NCBI GenBank assembly: GCA_017847885.1 | Contig: JAGAUA010000045.1 | Span: 1 to 40,814, forward strand | Reading direction: 5' to 3' | DNA length: 40,814 nucleotides | Source of the DNA: Oscillospiraceae bacterium | GTDB taxonomy: Bacteria; Bacillota; Clostridia; Oscillospirales; Ruminococcaceae | Part shown: piece after piece, positions 24,540 through 33,658 of the stretch | Position numbering within the stretch: the first letter of the stretch is position 1 | Layout of the letters: each line of letters opens with the position of its first letter | The notes under the pieces: generated by a model | What the model was told of the DNA's origin: nothing | The model's input: only the letters and a program-made list of their open reading frames with translations | Databases searched by the model: none | Translations under genes and position numbers: made by a program

Positions 24540-24812
24540 ACATCCTTTGAAAAAATGTACACCAAAAATCTTTGTATGAAAGTGTAAAATGTTTAACTTG
24601 CAAAATTTTATTTTTGAATTTTCACTGATTTTTATGAAGCAACTGTGAATTCGATTTAAACCAAATTCTTTGATATCCAAGATTTTGCTCTCGATTTTAA
24701 ACATTGTGCATATATTAAACGCAAAAATCAGTAAATTTATATGGCGTATTAAACAACAAATTTGAACTTTTTAAGCTCATAAAACATTATCGGATTTTTA
24801 GCCGCTGGGTAC

Positions 24813-24841
24813 TTGACGTATTAAAATAAATGTGTTAATAT
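24813..24841 (+). promoter_or_regulatory. Promoter of the two-component regulator genes
   Basis: TTGACG (24813-24818) and TAATAT (24836-24841) have a 17-base spacer. The start would be near 24848, giving a leader of about 65 bases before the response regulator. The rest of the 608-base divergent region (24306-24913) holds the amiE leader and AT-rich sequence with no gene. Confidence 0.65.
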
Positions 24842-24913
24842 GTAAGTGCAAAAGGAAAATATGCAAGATTTGGAGTTAAAACTTGTATTTTGCTTTTGAG
24901 GGAGGTGGAAGTT

Positions 24914-25978
24914 ATGTTCAATGTAATGATAGTGGACGATTTCAGAGTTTTCATTACACAGCTTAGAAGACTTGATGTCTGGAAGCGGTACAGCGATACA
25001 TTTAACCTTAAATATATGCTTACCGACAGTCGTCAGGCATTGGACATACTCCGCAGAGAATGTATCGACATTCTTATCACAGATATAAAAATGCCAAAGC
25101 TTAGCGGTCTTGACCTATTAAGATATGTAAGGGACGAAAAGCTCTGCCGCTGCTCCGTGCTGCTTAGCGAGTACACAGAGTTTGAATATGCCCATGAGGC
25201 AATAATCCTCGGAGCGTTCGATTACATAGTCAAGCCGGTAACGGATTCGATGCTTACACCTATCCTTGAAAGAGCGTTAAAATATCTTACGGAAAACCCC
25301 GACAACAGAGAGGACGACGTTATAAACAGCAACATTGAGGCTGTATGCCATTCTATTATTAATGGTAACGAGAATTTTCCCGACAGGATACACACCCTTG
25401 CGGAGTCCTGCGGAAACAAATCGGGCGAAAACCTAATGAGATACGGCATAATCCTGGGAGACGCTGCCGATGCCTTGTTCAGCAGGCTAAACGAGGAATA
25501 TCCGTGGATAAAAAATATAGTCAGCAGCCCCGTAAAGCTGCGCTCCGCTCTGCTCCAATCGGACAGCAAATCTGCTGCGGAGGGGCTGTTCACAGGCTTT
25601 TGCAACGATTTATTTGTTGCGGTAAAGACCTATTATCCGCAAGGAATGAACGAGCTGACGCGGAATGTTGCGGAATATATCCTTGCAAACTATTCGCAGA
25701 AGCTGACGCTTTCCGATGTTGCCGATGCCTGTTTCGTTAACAAATCTCATCTCAGCCATATTTTCAAGGTAAACATGGGCATCTCCTTTGTGGATTATAT
25801 TGTAAAGTATAAAATGCAGATGCTTCGGCTGATGATATCCGACACGGATATGACCATGAATGAAATGGCTGATGAGCTTGGCTATGACGACTGCAAATAC
25901 ATGAGCCGCCTGTTTAAAAACACGTACAGAATGACCATTTCCGAGTATAAAAACGGCACCGTGAACGGGCAGAAATAA
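24914..25978 (+). CDS. Response regulator, receiver plus AraC-type DNA-binding domain
   Basis: The 354-residue transcription factor is of YesN type. The receiver has the acidic pair D8/D9, phosphoacceptor D57 (ITDIKMPK), Ser85 and Lys107 (IVKPV). A linker of about 130 residues follows. The C terminus has two helix-turn-helix units, TLSDVADACFVNKSHLSHIFK and MTMNEMADELGYDDCKYMSRLFK, which form the AraC DNA-binding domain. GGAGG lies 8 bases before the ATG. The location between amiE-urt and the urease operon and the partner kinase downstream suggest that it activates both nitrogen transcripts. Targets are inferred from position only. Confidence 0.9.
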   Translation: MFNVMIVDDFRVFITQLRRLDVWKRYSDTFNLKYMLTDSRQALDILRRECIDILITDIKMPKLSGLDLLRYVRDEKLCRCSVLLSEYTEFEYAHEAIILGAFDYIVKPVTDSMLTPILERALKYLTENPDNREDDVINSNIEAVCHSIINGNENFPDRIHTLAESCGNKSGENLMRYGIILGDAADALFSRLNEEYPWIKNIVSSPVKLRSALLQSDSKSAAEGLFTGFCNDLFVAVKTYYPQGMNELTRNVAEYILANYSQKLTLSDVADACFVNKSHLSHIFKVNMGISFVDYIVKYKMQMLRLMISDTDMTMNEMADELGYDDCKYMSRLFKNTYRMTISEYKNGTVNGQK

Positions 25979-25998
25979 AATAATCAACGCAATGACGC

Positions 25999-26032
25999 GC
26001 CGTGTGACCATGAGGTCATAGCGGCATTTTTT
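25999..26032 (+). terminator. Partial terminator between response regulator and kinase
   Basis: TGACC (26005-26009) and GGTCA (26014-26018) form an inner stem, and GCCG (25999-26002) with CGGC (26022-26025) an outer one. A T run (26027-26032) follows. As the kinase gene starts 20 bases later without its own promoter, this probably lowers kinase expression relative to the regulator. Confidence 0.6.
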
Positions 26033-26051
26033 ATTTTGGGAGGTGGAACGT

Positions 26052-27158
26052 ATGGTAAATGTGTGTACGGATTTTGAGAAATGCTATAAAAACATTCTCG
26101 AAAATATCCCCTGTATATATATCGAGGTGGATAATTGGGGAAGGATAACCGGCTGCTCACGTTCTGCGCTTAAGCTTTTTGGCACGGCGCAGGAGGAACT
26201 TTGCGGCACATTTATCACCGACCGTTTCACCACGGAAGCAGATGCCGCATTTTTCACCGACTGCCTTAACGGCACAAAGCAGATAGACGGCTACGAATTT
26301 ACAGCCGCAGGAAAGGGCGGCAGCGAGGTGGTGCTTCGCGCAGAAAGCCTTTGTCCCATTGACGGCGGACTGTTTTCATTCATCTCCTCGGATATAACCG
26401 ACGAGTCGGAAAGGGACGAAAAAAACCGCCTTATGAACGAAGAGCTTGAGCAGAAAATTCTTGAGCGTACCAAGGAAATGACCCTTGCATATAACGAGCT
26501 TGACAATTTCTGCGCGGTCATCGCTCACGAATTCAAGGCGCCTATCAGGGCGATAGGTCTGTACAACAACATCATAGCCGAGGAAATGGGAGGAACGCTT
26601 TCCCGTGATGCGGAGGAAGCGGTGTGCAAAATAAATGAGTACTGCGGCAAATCCCTTGACCTTATAAAAAATCTTTTGGAATACTCCAAGCTTAAATCAC
26701 GCACGCTGAATATCCGTCAGATAGATATGAACAGGCTTGTTGAGGAATGTCTCCACGACCTTAAAATAATTCACAGCGGAGCCGATATAAGGGTGAACAT
26801 GACCCCTCTGCCCGTTATTGCGGGGGACGAGTTCCTTATGAAGCACGCGGTCTGCAATATACTCGACAACGCTATCAAGTATTCCTCCGTGAGAGAATAC
26901 ACCGAGATAGACATTTCATGCACAGCTTCCGATACGGAATATATGATATCCTTCAGGGATAACGGCGTGGGCTTTGATATGTCCGATGCCGCAGACCCGT
27001 TCTCGATATTCAGCCGCCTGCACACCAGCGACGAGTTCAAGGGCACGGGTGTGGGACTTGCCACAGTGAGAAATGTTATAGAAAAGCACGGCGGCAGAGT
27101 ATGTATCAGCTCCGAAACGGATAAGGGCTGTTTGGTTGTAATATCCGTGAAAAAATAA
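26052..27158 (+). CDS. Soluble PAS-domain sensor histidine kinase
   Basis: The 368-residue kinase has an N-terminal PAS domain (about 12-115), a short coiled coil (about 120-150) and a HisKA dimerisation domain with His159 in VIAHEFKAPIRAI. Its HATPase_c domain shows N box NILDNAIKYSS, G1 DNGVGFDM and G2 GTGVGLATV. There are no signal peptide or membrane segments, so it senses a cytoplasmic cue. The region resembles the kinase half of bacteriophytochrome-type kinases but lacks GAF/PHY domains. GGAGG is 8 bases before the ATG, the same layout as in the response regulator. The signal could be an amide, urea or nitrogen status; this is unknown. Confidence 0.9.
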   Translation: MVNVCTDFEKCYKNILENIPCIYIEVDNWGRITGCSRSALKLFGTAQEELCGTFITDRFTTEADAAFFTDCLNGTKQIDGYEFTAAGKGGSEVVLRAESLCPIDGGLFSFISSDITDESERDEKNRLMNEELEQKILERTKEMTLAYNELDNFCAVIAHEFKAPIRAIGLYNNIIAEEMGGTLSRDAEEAVCKINEYCGKSLDLIKNLLEYSKLKSRTLNIRQIDMNRLVEECLHDLKIIHSGADIRVNMTPLPVIAGDEFLMKHAVCNILDNAIKYSSVREYTEIDISCTASDTEYMISFRDNGVGFDMSDAADPFSIFSRLHTSDEFKGTGVGLATVRNVIEKHGGRVCISSETDKGCLVVISVKK

Positions 27159-27238
27159 TTATTACTGCCGCAGTAAGCATATTCTTTCTGCACAAAGGCA
27201 GTTAATATAAAATTTGCATATAATGGAGGTATATTTTT

Positions 27239-27889
27239 ATGGCAAATTCTGCAGAAAACACAGAACCCCGCAAGCACAACAGCAACGTTGTCATTGCGGT
27301 AACAAGACAGTTCGGAAGTCTGGGACGTCCTATTGCAAGAGAGGTCGCAAAGCAGCTTGGGCTTAAATTCATTGACCGTGAGATCATTGAAAAAGCAGGC
27401 GAGCGCATGGGCTACAAGATCGACGAGCTTGAGAAGATCGACAACCACCGCATCAAGGGTCTTTCAAGAATGAAGTACCCTCTCGGTCTCGGCAGCAGAG
27501 ATACCCAGGACAAGCTTTTTGAAATTGAAAAGAGCATTATCCTTGAGTATGCTACATACGAAAACTGCGTTATCGTAGGACGCTGCGCAAACTTTATTCT
27601 GAAAAACAGACCCAACGTACTCAAGGTGCATATCTATGCGCCTTATGAAGCGCGCCTTAATATGTCTATCGAGGACCTGCACCTTACAAAGGGTGAAGCA
27701 AAGGCAATGATAGACAAGGTAGACGAGGCGCGAAGCAGCTATTATCTCTATCACACGGGAGAAATGTTTGACTCCACCGAGTATCAGGATGTCCTGCTGA
27801 ACAGCTCCATGCTTACCTTTGATGAGAATGTGAAGCTTCTCTGCGATATTGCAAAGAACAGGTTTCCCGTGCTGAAAAAGGATAACTGA
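27239..27889 (+). CDS. Cytidylate kinase-like family protein
   Basis: The 216-residue protein belongs to the cytidylate kinase-like (AAK6/Cmk-related) family. [25 protein letters not shown] (17-41) stands in for the P-loop, but it lacks the classical GxxxxGKS/T. Then come [40 protein letters not shown] and a lid-like [31 protein letters not shown] lies 8 bases upstream of the ATG. It lies between the kinase gene and ureAB, 62 bases before ureAB, which suggests co-transcription with urease. No link between such proteins and urea use is known to me. It might bind a nucleotide as a sensor or be a true kinase. Confidence 0.8.
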   Translation: MANSAENTEPRKHNSNVVIAVTRQFGSLGRPIAREVAKQLGLKFIDREIIEKAGERMGYKIDELEKIDNHRIKGLSRMKYPLGLGSRDTQDKLFEIEKSIILEYATYENCVIVGRCANFILKNRPNVLKVHIYAPYEARLNMSIEDLHLTKGEAKAMIDKVDEARSSYYLYHTGEMFDSTEYQDVLLNSSMLTFDENVKLLCDIAKNRFPVLKKDN

Positions 27890-27898
27890 TTTTGCTTA

Positions 27899-27932
27899 AA
27901 GGGTGTTCCGAGGAAATTATCGGGACACCCTT
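27899..27932 (+). promoter_or_regulatory. Hairpin upstream of the urease operon
   Basis: AAGGGTGTTCCG (27899-27910) and CGGGACACCCTT (27921-27932) form a 12-bp stem with one G-T pair and a 10-base loop. No T run follows, so it is not a clear terminator. It sits 10 bases after the preceding stop and 20 before the ureAB ATG. It could protect the processed urease mRNA or be a protein-binding site. Confidence 0.55.
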
Positions 27933-27951
27933 ACAAGAAAGGAATGATACC

Positions 27952-28632
27952 ATGCACTTAACACCGAGAGAGCAGGAGCGCCTTATGACTCACTATGCAG
28001 GCGAGCTTGCAAAGCAGAGAAAGGCAAGGGGTGTTAAGCTGAATTACCCCGAAGCGATAGCATACATAACATCGGAGTTGCTGGAGCTTGCCCGTGACGG
28101 GCTTTCGGTGACCGAGCTTATGAGCAGGGGCAGACAGCTTCTGACCTCCGATGATGTTATGGACGGCGTTGCGGAAATGATACACGAGATACAGCTTGAA
28201 GCCACCTTTCCCGACGGAACAAAGCTTGTTACCGTCCACGAGCCTATCGTTCCGAATAATAATATTATTCCGGGCGAATTGCTTATTGATGACGGCGAGA
28301 TAACCGTTAACGAGGGCAGAGAGGCTGTGGAGATATCCGTAACAAATACAGCCGACCGCCCCGTTCAGGTAGGGTCACATTTTCACTTTTTCGAGGTCAA
28401 CAAGCTTCTTGAATTTGACCGCGCCGCAGCTTTCGGCAAGCGCCTTGACATTCCCTCGGGAACGGCTGTGCGCTTTGAGCCGGGAGAGAGCAGACGGGTA
28501 AGCCTTGTGGACATAGGCGGAAACCGTGTCGGCATGGGTCTAAACGGTCTTACTCAGGGCAGCTTTGATGATGAAAATGTTAAAAAAGCGGCGCTTGAAA
28601 AAGCAAAGCAGCTTGGCTTCAAGGGGGTGTAA
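27952..28632 (+). CDS. ureAB: Urease gamma-beta fusion subunit
   Basis: The 226-residue protein joins the urease gamma chain (residues 1 to about 100, [20 protein letters not shown] through [15 protein letters not shown]) to the beta chain (about 105-226, [18 protein letters not shown], then [18 protein letters not shown] and [10 protein letters not shown]). Many bacteria encode these separately as UreA and UreB; Helicobacter has a similar fusion. AAAGGA lies 8 bases before the ATG. It forms the structural scaffold around UreC in the cytoplasm and starts the urease gene run. Confidence 0.93.
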   Translation: MHLTPREQERLMTHYAGELAKQRKARGVKLNYPEAIAYITSELLELARDGLSVTELMSRGRQLLTSDDVMDGVAEMIHEIQLEATFPDGTKLVTVHEPIVPNNNIIPGELLIDDGEITVNEGREAVEISVTNTADRPVQVGSHFHFFEVNKLLEFDRAAAFGKRLDIPSGTAVRFEPGESRRVSLVDIGGNRVGMGLNGLTQGSFDDENVKKAALEKAKQLGFKGV

Positions 28633-28644
28633 GGAATGTTCAAA

Positions 28645-30348
28645 ATGAGCAAAAAGCAGTATGCGGATATGTACGGTCCAACGGTACACGACAGGGTACG
28701 TCTTGCGGATACGTCGCTTATTATTGAGGTGGAAAAGGACTACACCGTTTACGGTGACGAGGCAAAATTCGGCGGCGGAAAATCGCTCCGTGACGGCATG
28801 GGACAGTCCTGCACCGTGCCCGATTCCCAGTGTCCCGATACTGTAATTACCTCCGCGCTTGTGGTGGATTCAACAGGCATTTACAAGGCGGATATAGGCA
28901 TAAAGGACGGAATGATTTGCGGAATAGGCAAGGCAGGAAATCCCGATATCATGGACGGCGTAAACCCCTCTCTTGTATTCGGAGCAGGCACGGAGGCTAT
29001 TGCAGGCGAGGGGCTTATCCTCACCGCAGGCGGCATCGACACCCATATCCACTTCATCAGCCCCACGCAGATAGAGACCGCCCTTTATTCGGGAATAACC
29101 ACAATGATAGGCGGCGGAACGGGTCCTGCCGATGGTACCAATGCAACCACCTGCACTCCCGGAAAATTCAACATTGAAAAAATGCTGGAGGCGGCGGAGG
29201 AATATCCTATGAATTTAGGCTTTCTCGGCAAGGGCAACAGCGCCGACTATGACGCTCTTGCGGAGCAGGTCGAGGCAGGTGCCTGCGGACTGAAAATACA
29301 CGAGGACTGGGGCTCTACGCCATCTGTAATAAGTCAGGCGCTTAATGTTGCTGACGAGTATGACGTTCAGGTCTCTATCCACACCGACACGCTGAACGAG
29401 GGCGGCTTTGTTGAGGATACCCTTAATGCCATCGGCGGCAGAGTTATCCACACATACCATACCGAGGGCGCAGGCGGCGGTCATGCACCCGATATAATCA
29501 AAGCGGCGGCGTTCCCCAACATTCTGCCCTCGTCAACAAACCCCACAATGCCTTTTACTAAAAACACGATCGACGAGCATCTTGATATGCTTATGGTATG
29601 TCATCACCTTGACAGCAAAGTCCCCGAGGATATCGCTTTTGCCGATTCAAGGATACGCCCCGAAACTATTGCGGCAGAGGATGTGCTTCACGATATGGGC
29701 ATATTCAGCATGATGTCCAGCGACTCCCAAGCAATGGGCAGAGTGGGCGAGGTCATAACACGAACATGGCAGACCGCTTCCAAAATGAAGGAACAGCGTG
29801 GAGCACTTCCCGAGGATAACGAAAGAAACGATAATTTCCGCGTGAAGAGGTACATTTCCAAGTACACCATAAACCCTGCCGTGACCCACGGAATTTCAGA
29901 TTATGTCGGCTCTGTTGAAGTGGGCAAAATTGCCGATCTTGTCCTTTGGAGGCCCGAAATGTTCGGCGTAAAGCCCGAAATGATAATCAAGGGCGGATTT
30001 ATCTGCGCGTCAAAAATGGGAGACGCAAACGCGTCCATTCCCACTCCCCAGCCTGTTGTGTATACCAAAATGTTCGGCGCACAAGGTCTTGCGGTAAAGC
30101 GGTGCTGCGTCACATTCGTATCGGAAGCGGCAAAGGAAAGCGGCATTGCAGGAAAGCTTTCCTTGCAGCGCAAAGTTCTTGCCGTAAAGAACTGCCGCAA
30201 AATAGGCAAAAAGGATATGCGCTTCAACGACAGAATGGGCGACATAAAGGTCGATCCCGAAAATTATCATGTTTCCGTGGACGGCGCGGAGATAACCTGC
30301 GAAGCCGCGGAAAAGCTGCCGCTCACGCAAAAATATTACTTATTTTAA
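28645..30348 (+). CDS. ureC: Urease alpha (catalytic) subunit
   Basis: The 567-residue nickel enzyme hydrolyses urea to ammonia and carbamate. All active-site residues are present: H134 and H136 (DTHIHF), carbamylated K217 (GLKIHEDWG), H219, H246, H272, flap residues C319 and H320 (MVCHHLDS) and D360. These numbers equal those of the classical Klebsiella enzyme, which supports the start at 28645 over an ATG 9 bases upstream; AGGA also sits 9 bases before 28645. It follows ureAB directly and works with the chaperones encoded downstream. Confidence 0.95.
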   Translation: MSKKQYADMYGPTVHDRVRLADTSLIIEVEKDYTVYGDEAKFGGGKSLRDGMGQSCTVPDSQCPDTVITSALVVDSTGIYKADIGIKDGMICGIGKAGNPDIMDGVNPSLVFGAGTEAIAGEGLILTAGGIDTHIHFISPTQIETALYSGITTMIGGGTGPADGTNATTCTPGKFNIEKMLEAAEEYPMNLGFLGKGNSADYDALAEQVEAGACGLKIHEDWGSTPSVISQALNVADEYDVQVSIHTDTLNEGGFVEDTLNAIGGRVIHTYHTEGAGGGHAPDIIKAAAFPNILPSSTNPTMPFTKNTIDEHLDMLMVCHHLDSKVPEDIAFADSRIRPETIAAEDVLHDMGIFSMMSSDSQAMGRVGEVITRTWQTASKMKEQRGALPEDNERNDNFRVKRYISKYTINPAVTHGISDYVGSVEVGKIADLVLWRPEMFGVKPEMIIKGGFICASKMGDANASIPTPQPVVYTKMFGAQGLAVKRCCVTFVSEAAKESGIAGKLSLQRKVLAVKNCRKIGKKDMRFNDRMGDIKVDPENYHVSVDGAEITCEAAEKLPLTQKYYLF

Positions 30349-30362
30349 CGGAGGAAAAAATC

Positions 30363-30752
30363 ATGGCTTGTTTTACAGTTCCCGTTACGGAAGCAATAAT
30401 CACAACTGCCGCGCAAAAGATACTTGCACACCGCGAAGAAAAGACAGGTGCGGAAAACACACTTCACCTTTCCGAAAGGCTTGGCTCGCTCAACAAAATG
30501 CTCTGGGGCGGCTCTGCGCTCCTTGCCTTTGAACATGTTTGGCACGGCGAAATAACTCCCTTTTTCCCGTTCCTTACCGCGGCAAATTCTCCCGAAAGCA
30601 CAGCGGAAATGCTCCGTGAAATGGCGACCTCGGGCGTTGCTATGTCTTTGCTTGTGACCGCCGCATGGCTATGTATGACCGCGGTAAGCCTTGCAGCCCA
30701 AAAGCGAAAAGGCAGCACTTCCGAAAGTATTGCGGAGGAAACAGTTCAATGA
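30363..30752 (+). CDS. Unrecognised small membrane protein in the urease operon
   Basis: The 129-residue protein starts MACFTVPVTEAIITTAAQKI and is preceded by GGAGG 8 bases upstream. Residues about 22-40 are polar and charged. A first hydrophobic segment spans about 46-60 (NKMLWGGSALLAFEHVWHG), with two His residues at its end, followed by PFFPFLTAA. A second spans about 90-112, and the tail is polar. No catalytic motif is seen. It is not UreI, UreJ/HupE or a nickel permease by sequence. It lies between ureC and ureE and overlaps the next membrane gene (ATGA). Roles in urea, ammonia or nickel passage are only possibilities. Confidence 0.75.
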   Translation: MACFTVPVTEAIITTAAQKILAHREEKTGAENTLHLSERLGSLNKMLWGGSALLAFEHVWHGEITPFFPFLTAANSPESTAEMLREMATSGVAMSLLVTAAWLCMTAVSLAAQKRKGSTSESIAEETVQ

Positions 30753-31063
30753 CACTTTTAATTACAGCCGTTGCCGCGGTGGTCAGCACAGCGGTGTGGT
30801 ACACAAACGAAAAGGCAAGAAAGCTGAATGTGAGTCTGCTCTGCTTCATGTATTGGGGCGCAACTCTTATGTGGCTTGTTGACGCGGCTGCGGAGTATAT
30901 GGAAGCAGGTGCGGCGTATTTCACACCTGCCGCTGCCGATATGATAAACGACGGATTTTTAGGCTTGTCTGCCGCCGTTCTGAGTATGATAATATGGCTT
31001 GTAACCGTGCTGATAAAAGACCCCGACGGAGTTGTAAGGGCTTCGCTTTCAAGAAAAGAATGA
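30749..31063 (+). CDS. Unrecognised small membrane protein, partner of the preceding gene
   Basis: The 104-residue protein starts MTLLITAVAAVVSTAVW and overlaps the previous gene by ATGA, with GGAGG 10 bases upstream. There are three hydrophobic stretches (about 2-18, 29-45 and 68-90), separated by DAAAEYMEAGAAYFTPAAADMINDG. The C terminus is a charged KDPDGVVRASLSRKE. It belongs to no family that I can name. The tight coupling suggests a two-component membrane complex with the preceding protein. Both lie inside the urease gene run, so they should be expressed with it. Confidence 0.75.
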   Translation: MTLLITAVAAVVSTAVWYTNEKARKLNVSLLCFMYWGATLMWLVDAAAEYMEAGAAYFTPAAADMINDGFLGLSAAVLSMIIWLVTVLIKDPDGVVRASLSRKE

Positions 31064-31091
31064 CCGTCACCGCTGTACAGGAGGGCTGAAA

Positions 31092-31547
31092 ATGATAGTA
31101 GAAAAAACACTGGGAACGCTTCACGATACACAAAAGCGCGTTGAGACCGTTACCGTTGAGTGGTTTGAGCGCGACAAAAAGCTTCTGCGGAAAATCTCTT
31201 CATCGGGAGAAGAAATAGGGATAAAGGCAGATTTCCCCCTTAACGAGGGCGACATTCTGTACGAGGACGATGAACGCATAATTGCAGTCACGATAGCGCC
31301 ATGCGAGCTTATCAGCGTTAACGTCGGCTCAATGGAGGAAATGGGGCGGCTCTGCTTTGAGCTTGGAAACAGACATCTTTCGCTTTCGGTTTCCGAAAAC
31401 ACGGTAAAATGTCCTTATGATGAGCCGACCTTTGAGTACCTGAAAAAGCTTGGCTTCAATGCGAAAAAAACACTTGAAAAATTCACGGGATATATCGAGT
31501 GCAAGGCTCATGCGCACACTCATTCCCACGGGCATCACCATGAATAA
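31092..31547 (+). CDS. ureE: Urease accessory nickel metallochaperone UreE
   Basis: The 151-residue protein delivers nickel to the urease active site. An N-terminal beta domain (about 1-75) precedes the metal-binding domain. FELGNRHLSLSVSENTVKCPYDEPTFEYLKKLGF is the UreE core with a His at the dimer interface. The C-terminal tail CKAHAHTHSHGHHHE is His-rich and should bind extra nickel. AGGAGGG precedes the ATG, 28 bases after the membrane protein gene. The end overlaps ureF by 8 bases. Confidence 0.92.
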   Translation: MIVEKTLGTLHDTQKRVETVTVEWFERDKKLLRKISSSGEEIGIKADFPLNEGDILYEDDERIIAVTIAPCELISVNVGSMEEMGRLCFELGNRHLSLSVSENTVKCPYDEPTFEYLKKLGFNAKKTLEKFTGYIECKAHAHTHSHGHHHE

Positions 31548-32208
31548 CACTGGGCTTTTGCCGCTTATGCAGGCGCTTGACAGCCTTTTTCCGATAGGAG
31601 CATTCACCCTCTCAAACGGCATGGAGACCTACGCTCAGAAAGGTATCGTAAGGGACAAGGAAACTCTTGCGGAGTTTTTGTCCGCATATCTGTATGCCCT
31701 TCCCACAAGCGATTTGGGGTTTGCGGCAAAGGCAGCTTCGGGTGAAGACCCTGCCATGCTTGACCAGCTTTGCACCGCTTCAAAGTCGCCCTTTGAACTG
31801 CGAAACGGCAGCGAAAAGCTGTGCGCAAGATTTATCAAAGCCGAAAGCGCATTGGGGGATTATCCCCTGCTGAAAAGCTATTCGGAAAGCATATCGTCGG
31901 GCAGATGCTCGGGGCATCACTGCATTGCTATGGGGCTTTTTATTGCGGATATCGTCGCTGACACGGGTACAGCATTGCAGATGTACTGTTACAGCTTGCT
32001 GTCCGCAATGGTAAACCACGCGGTAAAGCTTGTGCCGCTCCGTCAGCTTGACGGACAGCAGGCGCTAAGCTGTGCGGCAAAAAATATTCCCGACGCGGTA
32101 AGCAAAGCGCTTTCCGTATCCGATGACGAGCTTGGAATAAACGGCTTCGGGTTTGAGCTTCGTTCAATGGAACACGAAAAGCTGTACTCGCGAATTTATA
32201 TATCTTAG
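31540..32208 (+). CDS. ureF: Urease accessory protein UreF
   Basis: The 222-residue helical protein bridges UreD and UreG during urease activation. LQALDSLFPIGAFTLSNGMETYAQKGIV is the UreF signature. CSGHHCIAMGLFIADI, YCYSLLSAMVNHAVKLVPLRQLDGQ and the C-terminal MEHEKLYSRIYIS fit the family. The ATG at 31540 lies within the end of ureE; a longer in-frame reading starting 90 bases earlier lies wholly inside ureE and was rejected. Confidence 0.92.
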   Translation: MNNTGLLPLMQALDSLFPIGAFTLSNGMETYAQKGIVRDKETLAEFLSAYLYALPTSDLGFAAKAASGEDPAMLDQLCTASKSPFELRNGSEKLCARFIKAESALGDYPLLKSYSESISSGRCSGHHCIAMGLFIADIVADTGTALQMYCYSLLSAMVNHAVKLVPLRQLDGQQALSCAAKNIPDAVSKALSVSDDELGINGFGFELRSMEHEKLYSRIYIS

Positions 32209-32220
32209 AGGTGCTGTAAT

Positions 32221-32832
32221 ATGTCATATGTAAAAATCGGTGTGGGTGGTCCCGTGGGCTCGGGCAAAACCGCGCTTATTGAACGTCTTATCAGAAAAAT
32301 GTCGGAAGAATACAGCATATGCGTTGTCACCAACGATATTTACACAAAGGAAGATGCAGAATTCCTTATCAAAAATTCCATGCTGCCCCCCGAAAGGATT
32401 GTCGGAGTCGAAACGGGCGGCTGCCCCCATACCGCTATCCGTGAGGACTGCTCCATGAACCTTGAAGCCGTTGAGGAAATGGCGGAGAAATTCGCCGATG
32501 TGCAGATAATTTTCATAGAAAGCGGCGGCGATAATCTTTCCGCAACCTTTTCCCCCGACCTTGCAGACGCAACAATTTACGTAATTGATGTTGCCCAAGG
32601 CGAAAAGATACCCCGAAAAGGCGGCCCGGGAGTTACGCGCTCCGACCTGCTTGTAATCAACAAGACTGACCTTGCCCCTCTTGTTGGAGCAAGCCTTGAT
32701 GTAATGGCAAGGGACTCGGAAAGAATGAGAAACGGCAGACCCTATATGTTCACCGACCTCATGTCCTTGAGCGGCGTTGACAATGTGGTCGCATGGATAA
32801 AGAAGAACGTGCTGTTTGAGGATCTGAAATGA
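32221..32832 (+). CDS. ureG: Urease accessory GTPase UreG
   Basis: The 203-residue SIMIBI-class GTPase couples GTP hydrolysis to nickel insertion. The P-loop GPVGSGKT is at 10-17, [13 protein letters not shown] follows, and metal ligands are Cys69 and His71 in [32 protein letters not shown] and [16 protein letters not shown] complete the set of UreG motifs. The UreD ATG overlaps its stop (ATGA). Confidence 0.95.
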   Translation: MSYVKIGVGGPVGSGKTALIERLIRKMSEEYSICVVTNDIYTKEDAEFLIKNSMLPPERIVGVETGGCPHTAIREDCSMNLEAVEEMAEKFADVQIIFIESGGDNLSATFSPDLADATIYVIDVAQGEKIPRKGGPGVTRSDLLVINKTDLAPLVGASLDVMARDSERMRNGRPYMFTDLMSLSGVDNVVAWIKKNVLFEDLK

Positions 32833-33542
32833 GCAGACTTTATTTGTGCGCCGAAAAAAGGGGCGGAAGAACGGTTATTGCAGACAGCTTTTTTTCCTCT
32901 CCCATAAAAATAGCAAAGCCCTTTTACCGTGACGACCACACCGAAGTAATGATGATGACGGCAAGCGCAGGAATGTTGGACGGCGATAATTATGATATCG
33001 AAATACACGTAAAAAGCGGTGCGTCGCTGAAATTCACGGGGCAGTCGTTTACAAAAATATTCCGTTCGGGCGAAAAGGGCGGAGCCTCTCAGCATATAAA
33101 AATAACGGTGGAGGACGGCGGAAAGCTTGCATTTCTTCCCCAACCCGTTATTCCCTTTGCGGATAGCAAATACGACGCTCGCACCGATGTGTATCTCGGA
33201 GAAAAGGCGTCATTCATCATGCAGGATATTTTTTCGTGCGGAAGAACTGCCATGAACGAAAGCTTTGCTTTCAAAAGCTATCGGTCAAGAACAGCCGTAT
33301 ATGTCGCAGGAAAGCTTGTCTTTCTTGACAATGTAAGGCTGCTCCCCTCGGAAACAAAGCTTGACGGCATCGGACATTTTGAGGGAAACTCACATTCGGG
33401 AATGATGTATATCTACAACACCGAACACGCCAATGCTTCCGATGTTTGTTCCACACGGGCGTACAAGGGTGAATGTGTAAGAATACTTTCAGAAAGCGCG
33501 CAGGATATAACCGACAAATTTCAGTACAATATAACAAATTAA
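32829..33542 (+). CDS. ureD: Urease accessory protein UreD/UreH
   Basis: The 237-residue scaffold protein binds the apo-urease and passes nickel from UreG/Ure[37 protein letters not shown] is the UreD core. [22 protein letters not shown] and [22 protein letters not shown] follow in the family order. It is the last urease gene before a strong terminator. The length is shorter than the proteobacterial UreD (about 270) but usual for clostridial forms. Its codon use matches the upstream genes. Confidence 0.92.
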   Translation: MSRLYLCAEKRGGRTVIADSFFSSPIKIAKPFYRDDHTEVMMMTASAGMLDGDNYDIEIHVKSGASLKFTGQSFTKIFRSGEKGGASQHIKITVEDGGKLAFLPQPVIPFADSKYDARTDVYLGEKASFIMQDIFSCGRTAMNESFAFKSYRSRTAVYVAGKLVFLDNVRLLPSETKLDGIGHFEGNSHSGMMYIYNTEHANASDVCSTRAYKGECVRILSESAQDITDKFQYNITN

Positions 33543-33580
33543 AATGCCGAAAAAGCAAATAATTTTCGGCATTTATTTTT
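33542..33580 (+). terminator. Rho-independent terminator of the urease operon
   Basis: AAATGCCGAAAA (33542-33553) pairs perfectly with TTTTCGGCATTT (33563-33574), and a T-rich tail follows up to about 33583. Confidence 0.9.
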
Positions 33581-33587
33581 TTTGTAC

Positions 33588-33616
33588 TTGACAGATATTG
33601 CCGAATATAGTATAAT
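33588..33616 (+). promoter_or_regulatory. Consensus promoter of the LacI-family regulator
   Basis: TTGACA (33588-33593) and TATAAT (33611-33616) have a 17-base spacer. The start is about 35 bases before the ATG at 33659, whose ribosome binding site is GGGGTG. Confidence 0.85.
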
Positions 33617-33658
33617 ATATAAAACATATAGAAATAGTATATATTTGGGGTGATTTGT

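Noticed and set aside
27219..27224. TATAAT-like -10 box just before the cytidylate-kinase-like gene
   Set aside because: It lies so close to the ribosome binding site that transcription would start at or beyond it, leaving no usable leader, and no -35 box was found.
30363..31063. UreI or UreJ/HupE channel
   Set aside because: The span number, length and sequence do not fit: UreI has six or seven spans and about 195 residues, and HupE/UreJ carries an N-terminal His-rich metal motif that is absent here.
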